This document shows positions 23,241-33,985 of a stretch of 64,000 bases of DNA, one piece after another. Where the stretch lies: the NCBI GenBank assembly GCA_028564705.1, contig JAPXFQ010000398.1:2976001-3040000 (forward strand), written 5' to 3'. This DNA comes from Apricaphanius iberus. Its lineage: Eukaryota; Chordata; Actinopteri; Cyprinodontiformes; Aphaniidae. The notes below the pieces were generated by a model that saw nothing but the letters and a program-made list of their open reading frames with translations, ran no database searches and had not been told where the DNA came from. The translations under genes were made by a program, and so were the position numbers. Numbering within the stretch: the stretch's first letter is position 1; each line of letters starts with the position of its first letter.

Positions 23241-26200
23241 CTCACTACCTTCCGTGTGCCACTGTTGTACTTTCTCAAGCTCAATTAAGTCTTGGCTGTT
23301 TGGTCTCATATTCTTCTTGCACTGAAAAGACCGCCGTTGCTTCGAACATCAAGATTTCCCATGTGGCTAATCTTTCTCTGGCATGTGTACCTGTCAGATG
23401 TAAAATCACCCAGTGCAGGATGTCACCAGGACATGAATGAATTATGCAGTGAGATCACAGGAAGTACAGAGTAATCATTGCAATTAATGTCAGCTAAGTT
23501 CTGTCTGGGTTCAGATGACCAAAATGCAGCTGACAGTGAATGCAGTCCCTAGCTGCCGCAGGACACAAAGTGAAGTATAAGAGGTTTTCTCTCTGTCTGA
23601 GTGTTCTGGCGCCAGCTCCCAACACCCCTGCCTTCCTTTTCCCTGTCACTGATTCAGAGGGTTACCTGAGGCAAACCACTTATTTTATTGAGATTTAGGG
23701 TCATTGTCAGTTTTTTTATTTAATTTATTGATTACCCTTGAAGAATATGGCAGACCTTGTGCCTTTGAGTGTTGTAATTGCTTTTTTTCATGGCTGTCGC
23801 AAGCAGCGTTGCAGATTTACGACAAAGAATTGACCTGATTCTTCTGTATGGAACAGCAAACTAGTCCAAATTAAATAAATAAATAAAACCGTATGATATA
23901 AATGTCTAAATAAATAAATGATATAAAAATACAGAATGTGAGGATGGAATTGTGGAAAAAAATGAATTCATCTAGGATTTTCATTCCATTAATATGAAAT
24001 ATTTTTGACTTTCTTTAAAAATGCGTCAATATAAAACATACAACTGTAAAAAAAAGATTTTTTACAATAGATTTAGTTTTTCTGTTATTTTGTATTTTCC
24101 CAAATGGTTGATATATTTCAAAAGGCTGTTTATCAATTGAACAAGATCAGCAGCGCATCAGTGTGTGTCCCGCACATTGGCTGGTGCTTCAACATTGATC
24201 TTCCTGAATAGTCGTTCTCACTTACTGTGAGCTGCCTGCTGTACAGCTTAATAACATGCTAAGTCAAGGCTTCAAGCTGCAGGAACTTCTTCTACCTCCA
24301 GTTACTCTGGCTCATTAAACTGAGAGGAATAATAATATTTATGGAATAATAATAATGATTATCAGAGGATGCCATCTTGAGCCATTTGGATTATATTTTT
24401 AAAATTATCCCTGGCCCTGCACAGGACTTGCTGTCCAACACACCCAACAGAACTATCGATGCTGTTTTCTGCGTCACCCAGCCATTTAGGACCACATCAA
24501 GACAGCACACCTCGGAGGAGAATAGGGGATGAAGCCTTGATTGGTTAGAAATAAAATGCCAGTTAAAGGGAGAGTTATTTAAACAAGGTTGGTGTTATTT
24601 TTGAATCCTTTTATTGTTTGAATCTAACTTCCGACTGGGGCTTCTTTCAGTAGTCTCATCATAAGCATGCCGCCCCAGGTAGCTTTATTCTCAGAACATT
24701 GACGCAGCAACAGCCGATTTGATCTAGACAGCCACATTGAAAAGTTGGTAAATATTCAGCCAACATTATGACCATCTGAGTAAAGCCATTCACGAAATCC
24801 AACAGATATTAAATTCAATAAAAGTGTTAAACAACTTTAGCGTTTCCTTGCCATTATCCTCCTCCAGGAAAATCTTTGTTGGAGCACAAACCATTGAGCA
24901 TTCAGGTCCCATACACTGACGCTGATTGGCTGATGAACTCTTTCAGTTGATAAACAGCCTTTTGAAACAAATAAACCATTTGGGAAAACACCAATATGAA
25001 ATAAAAGCTGATTTTGTGAATGAAATAAAAGTGACTGAAAAATAAATTATATCCTAAAATTCTTTTTACAATTATAATTAGTTTTATATTAATAAATGCA
25101 TTTTTTAAAGAAAAATAAAGAAAATCATATTGAGCTTAGACTTTCGCATGAATTAAGTATTTTCACAATTTCATTATTCATGGAGACATTTATATCATTA
25201 GGTCTCATTTATTTATTTAATTTTGAGCACTTTGGCGTTCCGTACTTCTGATATAAAATCTTATAGTTTGATCACCTGCAACATGTAATAGTCACATTTG
25301 CTTTAGTTTCAATGCTTAATGAAAAACAAAAAAACAAAAATAGCCTAATGTTTTTTACTCTTGATGTGCTGTGACAAGGCTTTGCTTTTGAACTAGCCAA
25401 ACAAGATATTTTATTAACAGGCCTGCAGCCTGTGGCTTTATGTCAAAGTTGCCTTTTGGTCATTAGGAGCTGTGGGAGTAAACAAGACTTTGTTATGCAA
25501 AATGGAAAACCTACATTATACAGTGCTTGAACAGAGAACTTGAAAAAGAAGAAAATGAAACCAGAGTGACACAGCAATTAAACCTAACTGAATAGACAGA
25601 TGCATAGCTATATCTGTGTCCTGATGAGGTAGACACACATAAATAAAATACTAACAGAACTGCTATGACTAAGATAAGAAGTAAAGCTAGTGATCTCTTT
25701 TCAGAGATCGCCCTAACCCTGAAAAGGATGAGTGATTCAAAGAGGAAACAGGTGGACACACTTCATGGAGCCTGAACTGTACAGCTGGGATAAATATAGT
25801 GTTGGATAGTGGAGTCATCTCAGTAATGAGCTTTCTGGAGTCTGAGAAAGCTTGTACATTTTTATATACACATCCAATTAAAAATGCATTAAACTTTAAT
25901 TTCTCCTGAGTTTCTCTGAATTTACAGTTGCAGGATGTGATTTATTGATTTAAGTCATGCTTTGCACTAAATTGTGCTCCAAGATATAAAGCCTAGGGAA
26001 AGTATCTACTTCTTTCAACTTTTTCCGCATTTGTTCAAGTCCTAACTTCGTCCATACACCTGGCGGATTTACTTTCAAACTAGCGGAGTGTAAATATCTG
26101 TCAACAAGCCATTTTTGATAAAATGTGAACAAACAAAAATGCTTTTCATTCACAATTTCCAGTCTTTTTACACAGCTTTATTCTCATTTCAGAGATGCTT

Positions 26201-26290
26201 GTTTCGTATTCGAAACAATCTTCTTGGCTGAATTTATTTAAAATCTCCATTAAGTACTAACATTTTTTTAACTGAGCAAATATCGAAATC
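23241..26290. other. Long non-coding stretch
   Basis: No supported gene. The part 24180-24480 has more balanced composition than its flanks and could be conserved non-coding sequence, but this cannot be tested from one sequence. Confidence 0.4.
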
Positions 26291-26294
26291 TTTG

Positions 26295-26470
26295 TGTTTA
26301 GCACCGTAATTGCTTTGTGGAACCACATTTCACTGCAGTTGCAGCTGTAATTATGTTTGTGTCTTTCTGCCTATTCTCCTTTGCAAAATAGCTCATGCCC
26401 AGTCAGATTTAATGAAGACTGTCTGTGAACACAGATGTTCATATTTGCTCAGGTTAATGATCTTCTTGAC
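26295..26470 (-). mobile_element. Tc1-like relic (N-terminal coding part)
   Basis: CATTTCACTGCAGTTGCAGC then TGTAATTATG and TCTCCTTTGCAAAATAGCTC followed by AGTCAGATTTAATGAAGACT are recognisable reverse-complement pieces of a Tc1-like transposase gene. A second relic of the same region is at 63005-63175. No open frame and no ends remain. Confidence 0.55.
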
Positions 26471-27001
26471 CAGCCTGTCAGTTTAAGCAGACTACTAAGT
26501 TTTAGAAGGATTTCGGATATACCATACAGTCATAATTGTTTGATAATTTAACATGATAAAATATGCATACGGCTGGCTGGGTTTTTGGCAGTGTGGATTG
26601 GCCTGGGATGGCTGTAGCGTGTGTCGTCCGTCGGTCGGCTGCCTTGCCTGAACCCTTGCCGGCCGATCCCTGGTCGGTGCCCTGCTGGAGGGCAGGGCGC
26701 CCATGGTCCCCATGACCTCCGGGTCCTGGCGTAGCCCGTTACCGGCAGAACCCGTGGGCTCGTCCCTGCGATCTCCCGGGCCCCGGCATTGTAGCTGCTG
26801 GTGGCTCCATTTGTTCCTCTCTTTGGGGGACAGTCGCCGTTGGTTCGCCTGTGGCTCCTGGTCTCTCGGGAGCTCTGGATGCATACATCTCCGACCTCTT
26901 TCATGTCTGTGTCGATTCCTGTAGGACGGATTGACGGTTCCTTACACCAGCATGAGGAAACCTTATTTACACCTGCATGCTCACACACACACACACACAT
27001 A

Positions 27002-27512
27002 CAGTACTGACCGAAAGTTTGGACACACCGTCTTATTCAATAAGTTTCCTTTCTTTTCATGACTACATTGTAGATTGACACTGAAGGCATCAAAACTATG
27101 AATTATGGAATTATGTACTTTTACAAAAAAGTGTGAAATAACCTGGCCTCCAAAGTCACGGGACCTGAACCGAACCCTCGAGATGATTTGGGTTGAGCTG
27201 AACCGCAGAGTGAAGGCAAAGGAGCCAACTGTTGGAAGCTGCTGTTGGAAAACAATTTTGGGTGACTACCTCTTGAGGTTCAAGAGAATCCAAAGCAATA
27301 ATCAGAGCAAAGGGTGGCTAATTTGAGGAATCTAAAATATAACACATGTATTCAGTTATTTCACCCTTTTTGTTTAAGTATATACAGTAATTCCATACAT
27401 TATTTGTTCATTCATAGTTTTGATGCCCTTAAATGAGAATCTACAATGTCGTCATGAAAATAAAGAAAACTCATTGAATGAGAAGGTGTGTTCAAACCTT
27501 TGGTCTGTACTG
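27002..27512 (+). mobile_element. Internally deleted Tc1-like element, TA target duplication
   Basis: The 511-base element has terminal inverted repeats of about 100 bases: CAGTACTGACCGAAAGTTTG at the left and the complement of CAAACCTTTGGTCTGTACTG at the right, continuing inward to CATCAAAACTATGAAT on each side. TA flanks it at 27000-27001 and 27513-27514. The middle keeps the end of the transposase (WPPKSRDLNRTLEMIWVELN then RRVKAKEPT and ILGDYLLRF), where the third catalytic region DLNPIE reads DLNRTLE. Most of the gene, including the DNA-binding and first two catalytic parts, is missing, so it is non-autonomous. It sits within the LINE copy. Confidence 0.9.
27105..27326 (+). pseudogene. 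Tc1-like transposase, C-terminal remnant
   Basis: This 73-codon open frame carries WPPKSRDLNRTLEMIWVELN, then NRRVKAKEPTVGSCCWKTIL and GDYLLRFKRIQSNN, which is the C-terminal end of a Tc1 transposase. The first 9-10 residues come from the inverted repeat and are not transposase. The motif that should read SPDLNPIE has P, N and spacing changes, and the first two catalytic aspartates are absent through the internal deletion. It cannot encode an active enzyme. Confidence 0.75.
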
Positions 27513-28139
27513 TAGGAGTCGGGACATTGGTGTGCACGGACATATTCTTTGGCTTAGGTTATCATCATAGCTGGTGCCAGGAGTTTACCAGCGACATTAC
27601 TGTTGTATTTATTAATCCATTTTGGTGTGTTGTGAATGTGTACTTCTTAGTTCATATTAATGCATGTGTTTTGTTAATGGTGTTCTGTTCTAGTGGTGTT
27701 TTTTTTCCATTTCTCTAGGTGGAAGACTGAGATATCTTCTTGTGTTGTTTGTTTATCTCCCTATCTTGTATCGTCGGTTCACACTTCTACCTGTCCTGTT
27801 TCTCTTCTTCTTCTTTCTTTCTTTTTGTTTTCTCGTTTTCATGTCTATAACTTCAAGAAATTAAACACACAGTAATCATTTATAAAGATTTCTCACACAT
27901 ATATATCAAGTGGAGTACTATTACAAAGCTGTAATGCTCTGCTTGAGAAAGTCAATCTGTTGGGCTTCTACTTGGTACTCAGACACCAATTCTGAGTAGC
28001 AAACTGCCAGAAAGGGACACGTAAAAAAAAAGAAAAAGAAAAAAAGAATCAAGAAATCAAGTGGAGAAGTTTTTCGCATGTAAAATAAGTCACACTTGAA
28101 AAATCTGATCACAGGCAGACCTGGCTCACGCTTTTGTTT

Positions 28140-28480
28140 GGAAGTAAATAGAAGTAAATAGAAGCAAGACATGATACCTCACCAGTGATATTCCTCTGTA
28201 AAATGTATACAAAGATTGGAACATGTAAAGTGGTTCCGGGTTTTGGTAACTGTTTTGCAGACACAATGTTCCGCATGTCGTCAATTATATCAACATCTTA
28301 ATGTTCTTCCATGTAAATGAATGTCTGATGCAAATTTGACAGTATGAAAATCAACGTGCACAAAAATGTGTCTGGAACTTGTTGCAGACACAACATTATA
28401 TGTGTGTCTCCGACCATTTTGCAAAAGTCATTGTCTTCCATGCAAATGAATTTTGGATACAAATGCTAAATAGTGTAAAA
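28140..28480. repeat. Unnamed dispersed repeat, copy 1
   Basis: The stretch ATAGAAGCAAGACATGATAC, CTCACCAGTGATATTCCTCT, GATTGGAACATGTAAAGT, TTCCATGTAAATGAATGTCT and GATGCAAAT closely matches 33778-33972, in the same orientation. A weaker third unit (GCAGACACAACATTATAT, CCATGCAAATGAATTTTGGA) follows at 28386-28465, so the family seems to contain internally repeated units. I do not recognise it. No coding capacity. Confidence 0.75.
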
Positions 28481-28692
28481 ATCCCCTAACATACCACTGA
28501 TGTTGACTTTGAGGAAGAGAACATATTGTGCTTCTTGGGTTTTCCCATTTCCTCAAATCTGTTCTACAACCTCTTTAAGCATCTCCAAGGTTGACCCTGA
28601 TGTGACAACAAACGTAATAATTTGCTCCCACAGAAGGGTAAATTCCCAAACAGCTTGAAGTGTCTTGTTTGTTGACAACACTTCCTCTGTTA

Positions 28693-29315
28693 GGCCCCGT
28701 CCACACTATTGCGTTTTAGTTTAAAAACGGAGACCTTTTGCTACGTTTGCACCTCCCATCCACACTAAAATGGTAAAAAGGAAGACCCAAAACGGAGAAG
28801 TTTAGAAACGCTGCCATCCCCGTTTTTCGTTTTGAAACTCCGTTTGGCGTTTTGGTGTGGACGTCTGAAAACGGAGGACTTTAGAAATGATGACGCAGCA
28901 GATCACACTCGGCTCTATGATTGGGTGTCATCGGTCATGGCGTTTCCTTGCCTGATTCGTCAGCCACCCGTCACATGACCCGTCTCCGGAAGATAACATA
29001 CAAAAACAGCCTGGAGTACATTACATTAGAAACTGCAACATGGATAATGAATTACATCTCTGGCCTTCGACTTGTTTAGCAGGTACGTTAGCTTGGCTAA
29101 TTTAATCACATCTGAGGAATGGTTAATCTTTTTCCTGTTTATACCGGCGCACGCATGCCCAGTGTTGGAGAATGGTCACGTGATCCGCGTTTTCAGTCGT
29201 TTTAATGTGGACGGAGATCAATTCCAATACGCAGGGAAAACGCTAGTGTGGACGGAGATAGTTTTCCTTTTAACTCTCCGTTTCTAAACGAGAACGCAGT
29301 AGTGTGGACGGGGCC
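28693..29315. mobile_element. PIF/Harbinger-like MITE, TTA duplication
   Basis: The ends are inverted: GGCCCCGTCCACACTATTGC (28693) and the complement GTAGTGTGGACGGGGCC (ending 29315). TTA flanks both sides (28690-28692 and 29316-29318). Subterminal copies of AACGGAG and GTGTGGACG occur at both ends. Length is 623 bases. There is no intact transposase. TTA duplications and the GC-rich terminal repeat fit PIF/Harbinger. The 71-codon open frame inside is not recognisable. Confidence 0.85.
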
Positions 29316-29318
29316 TTA

Positions 29319-30630
29319 GTCATCTACTGTACATCACTATTTGCATGCAGTGCTTACTGTGACATGAAGACAAAAGTGCTGCCATGGGCTACAACATGTT
29401 GGACCATAGCTTGAACCAATCGTACAAACTTGGAGAGGTCAAAGGAAACAGGAGATTTAACAATGCATTTCAGGCAGGGGATGACATGAGAGACTGAAAA
29501 AGAGTTTGATGCAAAAATTTATGTTTTTCTGCTTTAGAAGATGTGAATGTTTTATTTGTCTTAACTGACAATCATCCAGAAGTTTTAAATATATTATTTT
29601 ATATCTTTACTCAATTTTACAATCAGATAGCAAGGATAAAATCAAAACAAATTATGCAGAGCATGAAAGAATGTCTAAAAAAATTGATTACATTGAACAT
29701 TTAATTTAAGTTGCATGTTAACAAAAGCTAAATGTTTTACAGTATTTGCTCAATTTGTTTTTATCAGGAACATTTGGTGGACACTGGAAGAAATTAGTAT
29801 CTGTTTATGGAGAGTTGTCAAGATGCTTAGGATGACCTCAGAAAGAGACGCTGATGTGGGACATCTCTCCTGAGAGTCCTGTGTGTGAGAGGACTGAGGC
29901 AATGGATGCCCTTAAGCCCCTCACAATTCCCTGTATAGATCCCCAGAAACCCTCAGCATGTGGTTCCACTTGTAAAATAATGAGGCTGAGTTACCCACGG
30001 CATGAAAGCTGTGGAAGTCTGAAGATTTCTGCCTTTTCTCACCTCAATCCACTACTCCACGTTACACATCTGGTGGAAGAGATGCTTCTCTTTGGGCTTT
30101 GTCTCCCACAGGATGCAAACACTTAAAGAGAAATGTTCTCAAGTCAAAAACATGTTTTCATTGATACATGGCTTGCACATTCCTTTGTCCCCCCAAAATC
30201 TGTCATGCATGTTAGAATAATTAACATAGAGTTTTACCATTGTTATTGTCTATGAGGCTGATGTTTTGACTTACTTTTGCAGCCACACCTCTACATTAGC
30301 CTAATGGAGAGTTTCCTGTTCAGCCCCATAGAAAAAAAAACAACAAACAAACAAATACATAAATATCTATATGACATGATTTTGGCCCATTAAAGTGTTT
30401 TAAGTTTTGTCAGTTTGCCGCCTCAAATTGTATTGGAATCCATTGAAATTCTGTGTGATGGCTTAACTCAAGAAAGTACAAAACTGTCAAGTAAAAGAAA
30501 CATGGTGTTACAAAAAAGTTCAGATAAAATTTTTGTACTCATCCTTCCTCACTCTAATACCTCAAAATAAATCCATTTGAGACCATTTGCCTTAAACTAT
30601 AAACAAATGAGTAAATACAGTTTGTGTGCA
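29319..30630. other. Non-coding; one weak open frame
   Basis: A 90-codon frame at 29854-30126 has higher GC content than its flanks, with several cysteines and prolines, but no recognisable domain, no clear acceptor before it and no good donor after it. I treat it as unsupported. The rest is AT-rich. Confidence 0.4.
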
Positions 30631-30631
30631 T

Positions 30632-30915
30632 GTGTGTGTGTGGTATTGTATTACTACTCTTCTTAGGACCTGTTTTGGGATATTCACTAACCTTCTTAGG
30701 AGCGATGGCAGTTGTTTGGACCGAAACCCGGTCCTAATAAGGTGGACTCCCTTTTTTAGAGTTAGTGGTTAGGTTTACAGGTATGGTGCGAGTTTTAGGG
30801 TAAGGGTTAGGTATAGATCAGTAATGGTTAGGGTTAGGAAAAGTGTCCGGGTTAGGCATAAATCCAGTTACTATAAACAATGGAAGTCAATGGATGGCAC
30901 TAATATGGGTAGCAA
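30632..30915. repeat. Dispersed fish repeat with TTAGGG-like units
   Basis: The segment holds AGGGTAAGGGTTAGGTATAG and TAATGGTTAGGGTTAGGAAA, preceded by a GGTCCTAATAAGG block and closed by TGGAAGTCAATGGATGGCAC, with GT-rich stretches on both outer sides. This arrangement is a common dispersed repeat of teleosts. The GGGTTA units are too few and irregular for a telomere. Confidence 0.6.
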
Positions 30916-31199
30916 TACAAACTTGTGTGTGCATGCGTGTGTGTGAGATTTAAGCACTATATAATTTTCTACGTTATTTGTGGAGGCTTCAAATGTTTGG
31001 TAGTATGAAGTGAACAAACAACCTCATGAAGATCAAGGAGGAAAGTGGACAAGTCAAGGAGAAAGAGGTCTGGAGGAGAAAGTGGAAAAGGAATGGCACA
31101 ACTAAAACCTTACCAAGACACATCTGTCCATTTTACTTGTGAGCTGGGCAAGGAGATAATTAGTCAGAGTTATAAGTATTTGAGACAAAGTCAAATGTA

Positions 31200-31420
31200 G
31201 GGTTTTTAACAAGCAATGTTGTAGAAGGTGCTCTAATCTGATGAGACCAAAACAGCTTACATGCAAAACACCAAGTTGTTTCACCATTCGGTGTATAACA
31301 CGTTGGTGGCAGAATTGTGGAGTAGGGATGGCTTTTTGAAAAGGGAACGAAAGGTGGTTTAAGTTAATGGGAGAAAATATAGGACAATACTGAGGAATAT
31401 CAGTTAGAGGCTGCATCAAT
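31200..31420 (+). mobile_element. Decayed Tc1-like transposon fragment
   Basis: CTAATCTGATGAGACCAAAA resembles the DETK region after the first catalytic aspartate, GTTGGTGGCAGAATTGTGGA with GTAGGGATGGCTTTTTG resembles the GGGS-VWGCF core, and GGGAGAAAATATAGGACAAT resembles the downstream part. The frame is broken, and a 105-codon minus-strand frame here is an antisense shadow. Confidence 0.55.
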
Positions 31421-31739
31421 AATCTGTGGTGAGTGACTATTCACTCAGTCTGACTGAGTTTGAGTTAGTTTGCTTCAAAGACTAGCCAGACACTTAAGTC
31501 TATATTTAAAAAACTAGAAGAGACATAACTGAAAAGGCTTGTATCAGTAGGTTCAGAGATAGGTCGTTCTATATAATGTACCGATTCAGGGGGATAAATA
31601 CAAATTAACCCAAAAAACTAATTTCAAGACATTAGAATAGCAGCAAGAAAAGTCTAAAATGAAGCAAAAATATTTTTTTCCTTAATGTTGAAGCTCATAA
31701 AGGAATTGGGATCATAACCATAGGATATAAAACTAGAAA
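31421..31739. other. Non-coding, no feature recognised
   Basis: AT-rich with no open frame of note and no recognised repeat. Confidence 0.4.
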
Positions 31740-31905
31740 AACACTTAGGGAACGGAGACCTCAGCCAATGACCTCTCTCCAGTTGCTGATCCAGATCACC
31801 CCCAACATGTTGCTGGTCCCACGGTGGACATTTCCTGTAAATCTCATCAAAGTCTGTCAATAATTTTTTTGAGTTATGTTGCTAACTAACAGACAAACCC
31901 TGGCC
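31740..31905 (-). repeat. Dispersed repeat, copy B (LINE 3'-end-like)
   Basis: It is related to 16290-16420. GACCTCTCTCCAGTTGCTGA, CATGTTGCTGGTCCCACGGT, CGTTTT-type purine blocks and TTTGAGTTATGTTGCTAACT, then CAGACAAACCCTGGCC, look like the 3' tail of a fish non-LTR element. Both copies are decayed. Confidence 0.5.
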
Positions 31906-33770
31906 AAAATATACCCTATTTGACAAAGGTAAAAATGACCAAGAAAGGTGGCTTGCTATCGGAACGAACGGAAGGTTAAACAGTGATAAAAGGATTCACT
32001 GTGATTCATTTCAAATGCTATTTGTCTTGTTAATGGTGATTCCTTACACTTTCCTTCGACAAAATGAGTTAACTTAAACCTCTCCCTCATCCTCTTTTGC
32101 AAAATCCGAAAAGCACTACAGCAGGTCCAAACAATTTCGTTAGGCAAATCCTCTACAGTCAGCACAGCTGAACCTTATGTCCACCCCAGCATTTTCCACT
32201 TAACATGAGAAAATTATTGCGAGTACAGTCTCTTCCACTCATGGGAGTGCTGGCAGAAATCAGATGGATTGCTCTGGGTTGACATTGTCCAGATGGCTGT
32301 GGTCTATCAGAGCTGTGCTATTAACATTGATTAAGAAATAACTTAAGTTTTATTTTTTAACACGTCTCTTTCCATGGGGAGGAGGAAATACTTTCCCTGC
32401 ATACATTGCATATATGAAACCAGCCTTAGGAAGATGTGCGACTGCTGGATGATTACAGCTGGCCATCATAAAATTAGCAAATTCTGGACTCTTCCAAATG
32501 GTAAACACTTGGTTTCCTTTCTTTAGACCAAAATACCGCATCACACTAAAATATTCCTCACATTAAATGTATATGAAAAATGACAGGACATTCTTTAAAT
32601 GGTCTATTTTTCAGTAGTATATACATATATATATATCTAAACTCAGCTCTGGAAAGTGAAAGTAACATGGTATACTTGTCCAATGACACCATTATGCAGA
32701 ATATAATACTGATATTACCACTCCAGGCCTGTCTGTGCAATGGTAAGAAAAATGTCAAGCCTGAGTTCACTACCAACAAGTCTACTTGTGGCAGCTGCTG
32801 CACTTGACTGGATGAGGACCAGGTCCAGATTCACCAATAGCGTCTTCTCACGCAAAGACAAATGAGCAGCTGGGGTTAAAAACGGCTAATTGTTTTCCAT
32901 CTACCCTTTTGTCGCTTTTGTGCACGCAAACAACTTCCTCTCTGATGAGTGATAAAGTGACACAGACAAATGGAAGAAAAACATAAGGTTCTGACTCAAA
33001 TAGAGATTAATGGGGTGGAGAGAGGCAAAAAAGGCCTACCTTCTCTATTAATAATGCATCTGGGCTCCATCTCAGGTCTGGTTTTCAAAAATGACTATAA
33101 TTAAGATTTGTCAGTCAGAAAAACTCTAAAGGGACAAGCCTGGCATTTTGCTAAATATGCTTGCTTGCTTGCTTTTTTGCCAAGAGTTAGATAAGAAACC
33201 TGACACCCTTCAAATGTCACTTAGTAAAACAGGAAGTTGGTGCCGGCAGCTGGTCAGGTCAGTTTGGTGAGAGTGGAAACAAAGGAATCTGTTACTTTCT
33301 ATAAAGTTAGTCATTATTCATAATTTATCTTGTTTGTTTAATCTATGCAAAAACAAAAGAGCCAAAAAAAGATTTATTTTTTTTTATTTTTACATGCTTT
33401 ACTTCGTATCTGGCTTCCCCTTTTTTACGTCACAGCATGTAATCTTACTCCCTTTTCCTGGACGCCTAAACAACATAGTCAAATTTAGTTGACTGACATT
33501 CTATATATTCTAAACAGGAATGTCTTTTATATATTCAAAGTCACTGTGAAATGTAAAAAAAAACTGATATAAAATAAAACTGACCTATACCTACAGTATA
33601 TCTGCCAAAAAAAGAAAAAATGGCACAGAAAATGTTTTCCACTTCTTGAAAAAGCCATCATTTTATTAACATTTTTTGGTTTATCAGTTTTTTTTATACT
33701 ATTGAGCTAAACCTACCCTTATTTTTCACTATTATTACGATTATTATTTACACATTTTTTAAGGTTTTTT
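31906..33770. other. Non-coding, no feature recognised
   Basis: Mixed AT-rich DNA with short open frames (up to 81 codons minus at 32558-32803, with a TA-rich track coding YIYMYI). No gene supported. Confidence 0.4.
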
Positions 33771-33771
33771 A

Positions 33772-33985
33772 AAGGAAATAGAAGCAAGGCATGGTACCTC
33801 ACCAATGATATTCCTCTGTAAAATATGTACTGAGATTGGAACATGTAAAGTAAACTTTTGGTGACTAAAATATAGTTCCAGTCTGTGCTGCAGACACAAC
33901 ATGTTGTGCATGTTGCCAACCATATCAGCTTATTGATGTTTTTCCATGTAAATCAATGCCTGATGCAAATATGATAAGCATCTGA
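33772..33985. repeat. Unnamed dispersed repeat, copy 2
   Basis: This is the direct counterpart of 28140-28345. Shared blocks include ATAGAAGCAAGGCATGGTAC, CAATGATATTCCTCTGTAAA, GAGATTGGAACATGTAAAGT and TTTTCCATGTAAATCAATGC. Differences are substitutions and small indels. The two lie 5.6 kb apart. Confidence 0.75.

Larger units (their letters stand above)
26570..28045 (+). mobile_element. Second copy of the L1-like LINE (3' part)
   Basis: The plus strand of this region matches the minus strand of 4720-3650. Blocks such as CCCGTGGGCTCGTCCCTGCG (26752), TGTGTCGATTCCTGTAGGAC, GACATTGGTGTGCACGGACA (27523) and TTCTGAGTAGCAAACTGCCA are shared with a few changes. It ends at about 28022 with an A-rich tail (28022-28048). 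The 5' boundary near 26570 is a truncation inside the 3' untranslated part, so no ORF2 is present. A deleted Tc1 element splits it at 27002-27512. Open frames inside are compositional. Confidence 0.8.

Noticed and set aside
29854..30126. A 90-codon coding exon
   Set aside because: No splice sites of good quality, no known domain, and no support from neighbours.
30800..30845. A telomere or chromosome fusion point
   Set aside because: The TTAGGG-like units are few and irregular and belong to a dispersed repeat.
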